Below the pieces are notes generated by a model. That model worked only from the letters and a program-made list of their open reading frames with translations, had not been told where the DNA came from and made no database searches. Shown piece by piece: positions 32,901 to 41,700 of a stretch of DNA of 64,000 nucleotides (positions are counted from its first letter, which is position 1; every line of letters begins with the position of its first letter). Where the stretch lies: the NCBI GenBank assembly GCA_024516035.1, contig CM044957.1, forward strand, positions 2,066,613 through 2,130,612, given 5' to 3'. Both the position numbers and the translations under genes were made by a program. The stretch comes from Bactericera cockerelli (lineage: Eukaryota > Arthropoda > Insecta > Hemiptera > Triozidae).

Positions 32901-34649
32901 GTGAACGATATTGTAAATGTTTTGTCACCTAATACTAAAGGATGGCTCTTCGCTGACGACTTCAAGATCGCAGTGAGGGTTGGAGGTCCAGCGGATGTCC
33001 TTCACTTACAGGAAGTACTTCATGCTCTGCATCGCTGGTGTATTGATAACCTGATGGTTCTAAATGCCGACAAGTGTAAGGTGATGAGTTACTACACCAA
33101 AAAAAATCCAGTTTTATTTCAATACTCTATTGATAATGTTACACTAGAGAGAGTTGACTCTATCAAAGATTTGGGGGTGACAATGGAGCATAACCTGAAA
33201 TTCAACATCCATTACTCTAATATTATTAACAAAGCGTATAGGATGCTGGGGTTCCTCTACAGACAAACTCAAGATTTTAAAAATACTAATGTACTTAAGA
33301 TCCTGTACTATTCTTATGTGAGATCCCATCTTGAGTACTGTTCTGTAGTTTGGTCGCCCCAGTATCAAGTTCACATAAATTCTCTTGAATCCATACAGAG
33401 AAAATTCTTACGTCTTCTTGCCAGTAAAGAAAATAAACAAATTTTGGAGCATGACTATAAACCTATCATGTCCTCTCACAACATTGTCAGTCTTCAAGAT
33501 AGGAGAAATAAGCAAGATTTAACTTTTCTTGGTAAACTTTTACATAATTCTATTGATTCTCCTGAGCTCCTTGCAAAACTAAATCTTAGAGTCAACTGTA
33601 AAAATACACGCTCTCACCTTATTTTTAAACTAAAATCAAACCGTTGTAATATAGGAGAATTTTCACCTATGCAAAGGCTACAAACTATAGGCAATAGAGC
33701 CAGCGATGCAGGAATTGATATTTTCAATATATCTCCTGTTGAAATAGATAGGTTTATTTTTAGTTAAGTGATAATTTAGTTTATAGTTTAAGTAGGTCCG
33801 CGTGTTATAAAAATGGATTCGCATTCCGTAAATTCGAAAAAAAAAAAAAAAAAAAAAAAAAATAATAGGAACCAAGATATTATCTTGGTTCCTATTATGT
33901 ACAAAGTTGTTTTTTTCCCTTAAAGAGATATAAATTCTACCTGGAATTAGTTCACTTATATCCAGGTTTCTCTTATATCCAGGTTTCATAAAATATTTAG
34001 TCAAGCGAGTTTGAGTGGTTGTGACAGTACGAAAGTGATTAACACAAATATAATAAGTTTTAATTTTTTACTTGGGTAGGTAGTTTAGTTTTAATGTGGA
34101 AAAACAAAAGACAGATTCGGGTGAGCTTGTGTTGACCCAACACCTAAGTGGGAAGTGTCACTTCTCCCCAATCAGAAGTGAGGTATAACTATGCTTACTA
34201 TGGTATGGGCAATCAGCATTACCAAACAAAAGTGTATAAAGAAGGTATTGTGCCATAACTATGATATAAAAAAGGCTGTGACTCATTAAAAAAATAATAA
34301 TAAGAGGACAGTTCTTATATGAAGCATCTAAAAAATTGCACTAAAAAAATAACTATGTGTATGCAAACACTCATGAAGCATATTTTGTTTTGTGATCCAG
34401 TCAAGTTCTCATGTCCGCGATGGTTGATCGCACATAGAAATATATGGTTCAGGACGAGCCAACATTCCACTTAATTTGGCTTTAGACCATCACTCCCCCA
34501 GCTGTAGCCAAGCTGGTTAGAATAACAACATCAATTAAAAATGTACACATCTCGTACTTACCCCTCCAATACGGTCCCTTCGGTGCGTTTTCCACACAAA
34601 TACCCAGTCCAACACTCAGCACCAGAAACGCCAAAACTCGAACCCACAT
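20972..34649 (-). CDS. Secreted Thr-rich, mucin-like tandem-repeat protein
   Basis: Three exons: 34649-34562, 28724-28656 and 23706-20972, with phases 1/2 that join exactly. Exon 1 starts MWVRVLAFLVLSVGLGIC, a good signal peptide (an in-frame Met 15 codons upstream is less suitable), then PKGPYWR. Exon 2 adds VKYGKRGFSYHGLKFGG. Exon 3 is 2.7 kb and open throughout: an acidic stretch, fourteen 17-residue repeats of type DDVQYTTKPTFVTEHH, then about 480 residues rich in TT, TTEVP and TTIKP, ending WKKYFTFNHLLSSWGI. The product would be about 960 residues, secreted and probably O-glycosylated. I do not recognise the family; a cuticular, peritrophic or salivary matrix protein is possible. Near the C-terminus KGHRRFF, KGGRRFSF and KGFRRFG form a second motif series. 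Introns of 5.8 and 4.9 kb are packed with transposons. Confidence 0.85.
22708..23400 (-). repeat. Coding minisatellite, 51-bp unit, 14 copies
   Basis: Nine upstream units read DDVQYTT and five downstream units read DDSQYTT, so two subfamilies amplified in blocks. One unit at their junction is 12 bp short. Residue differences are few (K/Q/E/V before PTFV; H/N/G before H), which suggests recent amplification or homogenisation. The length is in frame throughout. Confidence 0.95.
23823..24332 (+). mobile_element. Internally deleted pogo/Tigger-like element
   Basis: Perfect inverted ends CAGTAGAACCCCGTTATTAT..., with inner repeats 'aaccccgatattatgaactt' near each end. Left flank is TA, right flank AT. 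Inside, one plus frame reads WLEKQPEVHVVQLLQLKQM and ends KQTNITDFYKSSQ before a stop, which resembles the C-terminal end of pogo/Tigger transposases. Only 510 bp remain. Confidence 0.75.
24439..24569 (+). repeat. SINE type A
   Basis: 'accccagtagcttcatagat', 'aaggcggcgaacttgtaatc', 'gtggttcaagtctcgg' and 'gtttgagtagctgtaatg', in intron 2 of the repeat-protein gene. Confidence 0.75.
25133..25371 (+). repeat. SINE type A with internal insertion
   Basis: The head 'gagatcgataaggcggcgga', 'cttgtaatcggaggtcggtg' is followed by 'gcaaatatttagtatg'. About 115 bp of foreign sequence (25222-25312) then interrupt before 'gagtttaagtagttgtgata'. Confidence 0.65.
25478..25575 (-). repeat. tRNA-Ser-like SINE head, reversed
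   Basis: The reverse complement reads 'cttgtggtcgagtggtttga', 'ctctggaaatacag' and 'ccatgggttcgactcccacc', the layout of a serine tRNA with a long variable arm. It continues as SINE-like 'aatgcatgaatttttc', so it is probably not a functional tRNA gene. Confidence 0.5.
25861..25962. repeat. MITE-2 copy
   Basis: An inverted pair of 'accgtcacacagcgcgctct' and 'agagtgcgttctgtgacggt' around 'gtttgaacgcaacag'. Related copies are at 39325-39465, 44285-44425 and 51330-51480. Confidence 0.7.
26040..26072 (-). repeat. Stray unit of the coding minisatellite in an intron
   Basis: 'atcatctacttggtgttcag' followed by 'tgacaaatgtagg' differs at one of 33 positions from the coding repeat near 22743-22775. 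It lies in intron 2 of the same gene, in the same orientation, about 2.6 kb upstream of the array. Confidence 0.85.
26170..26350 (+). repeat. 5S-derived SINE
   Basis: 'ctctgtcatctaagttaagc', 'aaagtccactctggtcagga' and then a type D-like body 'attctgggtgaggatattg', 'aatttccagtggagggaaaa'. It is a more diverged copy than 8510-8690. Confidence 0.5.
26498..26700 (-). repeat. tRNA-headed SINE, reversed
   Basis: The reverse complement begins near 26700 with 'gggcggggggtttcccctgt'. The head at 26498-26575 reads on plus 'caggatttgaacccgcaacc' and 'gttaaccatttcaccaccga'. Confidence 0.5.
26712..26970 (+). repeat. Purine-rich (GA/AAAG)n tract
   Basis: Long stretches of 'gagagag', 'agaaaga' and 'aaagaaagaaagaaag' without a coding pattern. 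Confidence 0.8.
27745..27812. repeat. Hairpin-forming palindrome
   Basis: 'atggatttttaaatgtgaag' and 'cttcacattgaaaaatccat' are near-perfect complements around an AT-only loop. The short size and symmetry suggest a small foldback MITE. Confidence 0.7.
28146..28480 (+). mobile_element. LINE C-terminal coding fragment
   Basis: An open frame reads NRGMILDPPLGWE, IYVPTIPYFREKYGI, GLWFGVRGTASPFLKQFF and MKDTLHIIQKHLY before a stop. From memory this resembles the end of ORFs of restriction-like-endonuclease LINEs in insects, where the DP...E residues belong to the nuclease. The upstream part is lost. A second copy of the final 40 residues is at 28916-29040. Confidence 0.45.
28916..29905 (+). mobile_element. 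Second LINE C-terminal fragment, interrupted
   Basis: 28916-29040 reads GTASPFLMKFFANHNI and MKDTLNIINKHL then stop, a paralogue of the end of 28146-28480. The TIR element 29041-29837 sits at the stop codon. A-rich sequence after it (29843-29905) looks like the LINE tail. Confidence 0.45.
29041..29837. mobile_element. Non-autonomous TIR element, 797 bp
   Basis: Inverted ends of at least 24 bp begin GGGTAGGTGGGGGGAAGAGT, flanked by TA on both sides (29039-29040 and 29838-29839). The interior has repeated 'gcaaaatggggttaga' and 'gagtacgc' phrases and no coding frame. TA duplication suggests a Tc1/mariner-type transposase in trans. Confidence 0.85.
30239..31634 (-). mobile_element. 5'-truncated LINE with reverse transcriptase
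   Basis: The open frame 31634-30432 (400 codons) contains LDIKKAFDCV (motif A), GLSQGTCLSP (motif B), TFADDTLL (catalytic FADD), and FTYLGIDVDNNFKW, as in CR1/Jockey-type LINEs. The RT N-terminus and any endonuclease are missing. A 190-bp AT-rich 3' UTR ends in a poly(A) seen as a T-run at 30239-30256. It lies in intron 1 of the repeat-protein gene, in the same direction. The frame has no internal stop, so the insertion is fairly young. Confidence 0.85.
31758..32640. mobile_element. Foldback TIR element, 883 bp
   Basis: Arms 31758-32127 and 32264-32640 are inverted copies of each other with small indels, around a spacer of about 135 bp. Both ends begin CAGGGTGAGCATAAAGTCTC and are flanked by TA (31756-31757 and 32641-32642). 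It is non-coding. The 'TA-CAGGGTG' ends and TA duplication point to a Tc1/mariner-like mobiliser. Confidence 0.9.
32660..33862 (+). mobile_element. 5'-truncated LINE with reverse transcriptase
   Basis: The frame 32659-33767 contains LLNWLESFHVNRKQIVKLNA, GCIQGGHLSGVLFLCFVNDI, LFADDFKIAV (FADD), VDSIKDLGVTM and SLQDRRNKQDLTFLGKLL, features of a Jockey/CR1-like LINE. It is a different family from 30239-31634 and lies opposite to it. The start of the long frame at 32619 is borrowed from the adjacent foldback end. A 3' UTR of 70 bp ends in poly(A) at 33838-33862. Confidence 0.85.
33864..33896. repeat. Perfect hairpin after a LINE poly(A)
   Basis: 'aataggaaccaagata' and 'tatcttggttcctatt' are exact complements separated by one base, immediately after the A-run. 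Confidence 0.85.
33988..34052 (+). repeat. SINE type A, 3' end
   Basis: 'agcgagtttgagtggttgtg' and 'gaaagtgattaacacaaata' match the tails of other type A copies. Confidence 0.65.
34126..34290 (+). repeat. SINE type C, 5'-truncated
   Basis: 'gagcttgtgttgacccaaca', 'aagtgtcacttctccccaat' and 'aaaaaaggctgtgactc' match 19585-19885. Confidence 0.6.
34390..34532 (+). repeat. Interspersed repeat, as at 18030-18265
   Basis: 'gatggttgatcgcacataga', 'atggttcaggacgagccaac' and 'gtagccaagctggttag'. It ends 30 bp before the donor of repeat-protein exon 1. Confidence 0.5.
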
Positions 34650-34747
34650 ACTCGGGCGCACTATCCTGTCACTAAACTTTATGCAGAATTTCAATTACGT
34701 AATTTTTAAAACAGCCCTGAATTACCAAACAAATAAGACGCAACATG

Positions 34748-34785
<38 letters not shown>

Positions 34786-35035
34786 TTAATCTGTTATACT
34801 TCTTTTCCAATTAAATCTATACCCTTTTTAGATCATGGTATTTAAGCACTGTTATAATTGTTGATTATGTTGATATATCTAATGGGAATATCCTTTTTTT
34901 ATCCAGTACAGAAGAGTGAGAAGTTGTATTAGATATAAAACACGATTGTTGCTAACTCTTTCTTCAAGAGTCTCTAAAACTTCGTATCTTATGTACCGGA
35001 TGATCTCTAGCACCTCATTTGATCACACTCGATCA

Positions 35036-35245
35036 TCTAGTGCCCGCGATGCGACTTTTCAAAGAAAGAAAAATTCGCACCTCGCCATTTTCCTGACGTC
35101 ACGCGCGGCAGAGAAAATTTCGCCACAACCAGTTGGCCTTCCGGATAAGGCGGTGAAGATGCGGCGGAGTATTGTGACAGGTGGCGGTCACACAGCACAC
35201 GTCTCGTGCGCCCGCTTTGGTCAGAACCAGTCGGGGAGAAAATAG
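35036..35245 (-). promoter_or_regulatory. GC-rich, CpG-rich island with CRE palindrome
   Basis: About 200 bp clearly richer in G+C and CpG than its surroundings, 390 bp upstream of the repeat-protein start codon. It contains TGACGTCA at 35094-35101, the CREB/ATF palindrome. A promoter or 5' exon role for the minus-strand gene is inferred from position only. The frame at 34916-35245 is not protein-like. Confidence 0.35.
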
Positions 35246-35289
35246 ATGATGTAGACAACTAGACAGTAGACACTTGTACGTGTTGTGAC

Positions 35290-35515
35290 GTAATAATATT
35301 AAAAACACTCTTTGGTGGAAGGTAGCCACCAGACAGGGTTGATGCAGCGTTTTCTACCACCTAACCCTGAGAGTCTTATTATTATGTGGTCATAAACTCA
35401 AATGAACGAGGAAAAATTTATACACTGGGTGAGATCCAAACCAACGGAACCCTACGCTACATAGATTACTAGACTAGAGTGTTATCCACTTGACTACCAG
35501 TGCAAACAATAATGC
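35290..35515 (-). repeat. SINE type B, reversed, with tRNA-like head
   Basis: On plus: 'tttggtggaaggtagccacc', 'accacctaaccctgagagtc', 'aaatttatacactgggtgag' and 'ttatccacttgactaccagt'. Confidence 0.7.
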
Positions 35516-35760
35516 TATTGAGTAGAAGGCAAGGTTATTACTCGAAAAATTGTATCCGGAGTTAAGTGACAGAGAATGCCAAATGCATTATCTTCGCAAA
35601 TTATTACAATTTTTTTCTTAATTAATATTAAAACAATGTTATACTATTTTTCTAATTGTTTGTATAAATTTTCAAGTGTTTTTCTTGTTATTAGTCTATT
35701 GTTGATTGTTTTGTATAGAACTTAAAGTGTAATTAAATAAAGAGAGTTAAACCTCAACGC

Positions 35761-35960
35761 ATATTCTACCACCTAACCCTCAGAGTCTTGTTATTATCTG
35801 GTTACAAACTCAAATTAATGTTGACCGAACAGCCAAATGTGAAGTATTATGTCACTTATCTCCCATCAGAGGGGTTGCATAATTAACGGGAATGGCAAGC
35901 TTTTAACACAGACCACAAGCGTCTACAGTAGCTACTGTTTCATGACTAGGAAAAAAATGA
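35761..35960. repeat. SINE type B fragment joined to type C fragment
   Basis: 35761-35820 is a reversed type B 3' part ('ctaccacctaaccctcagag'). 35826-35960 is a plus type C 3' part ('aagtattatgtcacttatct', 'acaagcgtctacagtagcta'). Confidence 0.6.
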
Positions 35961-37268
35961 AAAAAATCCAGGTTTAATTGAGTGGGATCCGATCCACAGA
36001 TCACGGTTTGTAAACGTTACAAGTCTAGTGCCGTAATTGAATCGAGATTTTCTTATTGCATAAAAATCCAAAACATGAATAATGGACATTAGGGGATTTT
36101 TGTTATTTTCTTCTTCTTTTTTATGGCAGGGGGCACTATAAACAGGGAGTAGGCCAACAGTCTGGTTGGGGGACTTTAAACAGGGAGTAGACCAACATTG
36201 GTTTGGTTCTGGGGATCCTTGTCAATTATTAGCCTCCTTGTAAAGACAGTGGTAGAAGTGCTGAGTTATTCCTCCACTGTCTGACTACCATCGGTCAGGA
36301 TGACGCCACCCTATGATGAATACAGAACGAGCGCACCGGAAGCCGGAAGGTTTCCCTTATAAAAAATTGTGACCAAAATTAGAATACAACTTTTTGTCAC
36401 CTCTGTGATTCGAATCTTTCGAATGGCAAGCAACCTAATCGCACGTTTTAAGCTCAAGCTATTGGGACTCAATCCATAGACGATTACACCCGGACTCAGT
36501 TCGTTATCGTCCGATTCGAACCACCAGATTCCTACGCTACCTGGATTACCAGACTAGCGCGTTAACCACTGTCATTACCGGTGTATGTGAGATAACGTTA
36601 CTCCGCGGAGCTTCAAATTGTGAGGAAGAATAAAAAGGATTGCAGAACCAAGTTATGAATCATTAGCAAAGGTATCCACTAAGTACTCTCTCTCTCTCTC
36701 CGGGGAATACCGTTTCGAAATTCTTGAGTCATCAATTGGATCCATCCTACTGGGTTATAATATAAAATACTCATCGTAAAAGTCTTCGTGCTTTATTTCT
36801 ACTCCAAAACCGCTTTCGCATTACTTCAGGCCACTTTACCATTACACTCATGCCATTCCAAAAACAAAGAACTCGGTCTTAATTTTCCGCTTCGGGCGTA
36901 ATTTGAACCCACAACCTCCGAGGCAGTAACCAATGCTCTTTACCACTGAGCCACGGAGGTCGGCTGTCTCAATGGCTCTCTAACCGTTGGCGACCGACGC
37001 GCGACGGGTGAAATTGTGAAAACTCCATAATTGTAACAAAAAGTACAATAATAAGGTTTCCAACTTATCGACAGGTAGGTATACATTTTTTTAAAGAATT
37101 TATAATTTAGAAAAACTTCTACCATGAAAAAACAAATTTTTAGAGAATCGATACAGAACCCTTCGAGATACAAAAATGATTCAGTAAAAATTCTCTAAAT
37201 AAATCGATAGTGTAAAAAAGTTCAATATTGGTCGCAATTATTATTGATAAGTTAGTTAAGTTAACAAA
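35961..37268. other. Non-coding stretch with tRNA-like remnants
   Basis: No exon was recognised. Reversed tRNA-like heads are at about 36490-36590 and 36895-36962 ('cgtaatttgaacccacaacc', 'taccactgagccacggaggt'). 'gggactttaaacagggagta' repeats twice at 36130-36200, as in the element at 45100-45690. Confidence 0.45.
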
Positions 37269-37403
37269 TTTATTTGTGTTAATCACATTCGTGATACCTA
37301 TAACAACTACTCGCTTCATTAAATATTTGCTTAACTCGGGACTTGAACCACCGACCTCCGAACACATGTCAACCGCCTTATCGATTAAGCTACTGAGGTC
37401 GGT
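37269..37403 (-). repeat. SINE type A, reversed
   Basis: On plus: 'gtgttaatcacattcgtgat', 'cgggacttgaaccaccgacc' and 'cgattaagctactgaggtcg'. Confidence 0.75.
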
Positions 37404-37730
37404 TATTATTGCCGAGTGTATATTTATTATGACTATACTGGTATGTATGTACAGCATTGTACACTCTTGACCTTTATTTAAACACAATATTGTCAGGCTT
37501 TGTGTATTTCTTCATTAATTAATAATTTATACGTTGTTTTGATCCGTCATTCATAAACTATGTCTTTTTATGAATGAATCTCTGTTCCTGCTATTGTACT
37601 GTCACGCTTTACAACTGCAATTGTGTCACTAGTACAATCATAAGGTTGGTATTTTTTATCTACGCTTGTCTTATTGCTTCAGCCCCGGTGATAAGTCTTG
37701 CATGATCCACGCGATTGATACTTTTGTGCG

Positions 37731-37881
37731 GACCTGAGTAGCTTGATCGATAAGGCGGCGGACTTGTAACCGGTACTTGTAATCGGAGGTCGGCGGTTCA
37801 AGTCCTGAGTTGAGTAAATATTTAGTAAAACGAGTTTGAGTAGTTGTTATATCATGATTGTGATCAACACAAATATGATAA
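37731..37881 (+). repeat. SINE type A with duplicated anticodon arm
   Basis: 'acctgagtagcttgatcgat', 'aaggcggcggacttgtaa', then a second 'acttgtaatcggaggtcggc' after 'ccggt', giving a 14-bp tandem duplication in the head. The tail is 'gtgatcaacacaaatatgat'. Confidence 0.75.
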
Positions 37882-38738
37882 GGGCTATAATAAACATTAT
37901 CCATCGCCATATGTACTCATTAAGAGCTGTGCCTAAAGATGAAATATGTTCATCTTCAACAAAGTTTTACAGGAAAAATTATACAGTCATTTTTATGAAC
38001 ATTCATAATTGTGACCTGGGTTCGAATTCCAGCGAGGAGAAATATCCAAGAAACCATGTGTTTTCTCAGAGAAATGATTCAATCTGCAAATGAATGTTTC
38101 TCTTGCAAACTTGACGAATTCGTGCAAAAATCTATGCGAAAGTTTTCTCTTATCCATTCAAAAAGTTTTATCGCAAAAATTGAGTTAGTAACTTATTTTC
38201 CTGTTTGAGGTTTGAAGGAAAAGTTTGCACGTTTTTTGCTGCCGAAGAGTTTAAACTCAATTTGGAAAGAAAGACAAACAACTTAGAAGTTTCCGTTCTT
38301 AGAGGTGTTATGTACATATTTATATATTATATTATATTCAAGATATTTATTAAAACCTAGTAAACGATCGGTATATGAGGGTAATTTTGCTAATATTTTT
38401 ATTTTACTAAATTAAAGGGGGAAATTGCGATTTTACAAAAGTAAAGCAGTACAATAAATTGAAATAGTATTAAACAAAACGATAGAAAATGAGAGATATT
38501 TGTCAATAATATATAATGAGAATTATATCAACTTATAAAGACAAAGCCCAAGTTCTCACAATGCTTGATCACATTTGAAAATATTTGGTTCATAGAATGA
38601 TGTGGTTCTGAAGGAATCAGGTCGTTAAGACCTCTCAGCAGCGTCATATTGGTATATGTGCCTATATCACAGACACGGAATTATTTTTTTAACATGAATA
38701 CACCCGCTAATTTGTAACAACAAACAAGAAATACGTCC

Positions 38739-41700
38739 TCAGTAAATATTTTTATAGAAGCAGTGCACAACACCTATGAACATGGTCTGCAGGACCGTCA
38801 AAGTCTTGTAGATCACGTCCCAAATTCGCTGCAGGAAATACGAAATGCCCGACTGATAGGTTCGATCGGCCAGACATTCCACAAAGTTGACCGGCCATCG
38901 ACAGCTGGAGAACCCATTGGGGCTGAAGAACAGATAGGCCAAGTTTCTCGCCAGTCGAACCAGGTTTCGATCCAGCTCATCGTAGAAGTCTTCGAGGAAT
39001 TCTATTTTAGCGACTGTGCGCACACATTCGCGCAGAGTGAAATGGAACTCCGGTGGATCAGGGGTTGTGGTTCTAACGGTGAATGTGATTGGGATTCTAG
39101 CGGTGGATGTGGTGGTTGTGCTGTATAAGAGAGAGGGGTTGCTGCTGGTTACAGGCGCTGTAATGTTCTTAACTTCCGTTGTATCATCTTCATCATAGTA
39201 ATCCGTTGAATTGTCATTCTGGGCCTGAAAACCAATGGGAACGTATGTAACAGTGTCAGTTGAAACAGATAAGTGAGGAGTTACACTAGATGTACATGAA
39301 TATCAAAACATAACTGCAGCCCCTTCCAAAAACACTCTCCACTATCAAGATTCCCTAATATCCGTTAAAACCGTCACACTTTTTGGTTATTGCGTTCAAA
39401 GTAACCAATTGGAGTACATTGTGTGACGGATAAAATTATGTGTGTGGAGAGGGATTATGGAACGGGCTACTGCTTTGAGTTTCTTTGCTCTCATCAGCAG
39501 GGCTGCTTTTTCTTACATTCTGTATCGATAAGATCACCAAAACTCAGCGTTGAAAATACCCAAATACTTGAACCTGTCTAGTGTAGATCCTAATATAGTA
39601 CCATTAAATACTTCATTTACAATGTTTATCCCAATCAGAACTCACACACATTTTTTTTAGAACATCAACACTTGTCTGCATTTTAGGGCTAGACAAGCAA
39701 TTACAGATGAGACAAATATAAGTACTGTAACACGGAAAACACAGGGGAAAATAAGTCACCCTTGTCAAGAGGAGTAAAGCAATAGGCTGGAAAGCAAGGG
39801 GGGCGAAATTTCCATCCTCCGTGGAGTTCGTTAATACACAGGTGCCCCCTGGGTCGTGCTAATGGGAAATTGCTAATGACTTCTTGTTGGTACACTCGTT
39901 TAAGTACGTCCCAGAATTGGTGTGTGCAGAACACCACATTATGTATGTCCCAGCAGTCATCTCTGCCATTGGAGAAAATCAATGGACTGGTCCTCCAGGT
40001 TGGGGGTTGATCATGGGGCTAACTACCAAAAAAATCATAAAAAACTACAGTTGCGAATCCTCATAACCCGCCTCGGAATTCTGAACTGTCAAATTTGAAT
40101 CTGAACTGGAATACCAACACGGACTCGATTTTAGGATCACGGAATAAACATGACAAATCGATGGATGGACCAAGTTCAAAGTGACCTGAAAATAATGAAA
40201 GTGAAAGGATGGGGAAATTTGGTGAAGGACAGACATGTTTGGAGGCGTATTGTTGAGGAGGCCAAGGCTGTAGTGCCACTTGGTAAGGTAAGGTAAGCTT
40301 GAAAGCAAGGTGACCTGGGTTTGAATTCCAGCTGTGGAGAAATTCCCAAGAAAACGACTCAGAGAGAAATGAGAAAAGATTCAAAAAAAATAAAAAATGT
40401 TTCCCTTGAAAACATGACGAATCTATGCAAAAATGTATTTATTTTCTGTACTTTAGACCAGATTTATATTTTTTAAAGAGAAACCATCATGTTTTCCATG
40501 GTGTTGGGGTAATAACAGTGGTGTTTTTGGGGGTAATAACATCCAAAATCACGTGCACAATTTAAAAATAAAACTTTTTGCAGATGATCTCAAAATATAC
40601 AGGGTGGTGCAGCTATGCCTCGTGAATTTGAAACAGTCGTCAAATCGTCAATGTTGAAGGTATCGGGTTCAAATAAATTTTAAAATGTTCAGTAACAAGG
40701 GGATTTTATTTAAGAAAAAAAAATCAATTATGAAAAATGATGTCCATCAAATGCCTTCCTTCTTGGGCGATGCATTCTTGGAGTCGGTCCTTAACATTTC
40801 CCATTGCTCGCTCCAGCATATTGGTTGGAATTGCTGCCTTTAACTCCTGAAGGGTGCGATGTTTATTGGTGTACACTTTCCCTTTCAAAGAACCCCAAAA
40901 AAAGAAGTCACAAACCGTGAGGTCCGGCGAGCGGGGGGGCCAATCCATGTCTCCGTAACTTGAAATGAGATGCCCTGGGAACAGAGTGCGTAAAGCCTGC
41001 ATGGATATTCTTGCCGTGTGTGCAGTTGCCCCATCTTGCTGAAACCACATTGAATCTGTATCGTAGTCATTTTGTTCGAGTTTTGGAATCAAGAATTCTT
41101 CAATCATTCGTCCATAACGCACATAATAAAATTCACCGTAGTCGCCTGCCCCCTTTCATCTTCAAAAAAATACGGTCCAATGATTCCCAGCTTGGAAACT
41201 CTACACCAAACGGTTACTTTATCAGCACGGTTACTTTATCAGGGAACAGCACCACGATGTGGGACGTTGAAATGGCGGCGGAAGGCGCGCGTGACTGCAA
41301 CGATGGATTTGTTATTTCGCAAAAATTGCTCTACAGCGAAAACACGATGCTCCACGGACCAGGTCGGCATTGTTACTGAAACTCCCCATCCTACCCTTCA
41401 AGAGGAGTTGGTCGTCGACCCCGTCATCCCCTCTGTTCGGCCGTACTATTAGTTTCAAAAACACGAAAACCTGCGGCACCACCCTGTACAAAGAAATAAC
41501 AACACAAGAAGACTGTTACAAACTACAAGAAAATCATTACAACATGGCTCAACACTAAAGGACTCAATTTTACCCCAACAAATGCTACCACATGATCTTA
41601 ATATATAAATGTCAATGTCACTGACTGACTGATCATCACTGTTTCTCCGAACTGGTAAGTCCTAGGAAGCTGAAATTTGGTAGGTAGCTTTGTCTTATAG

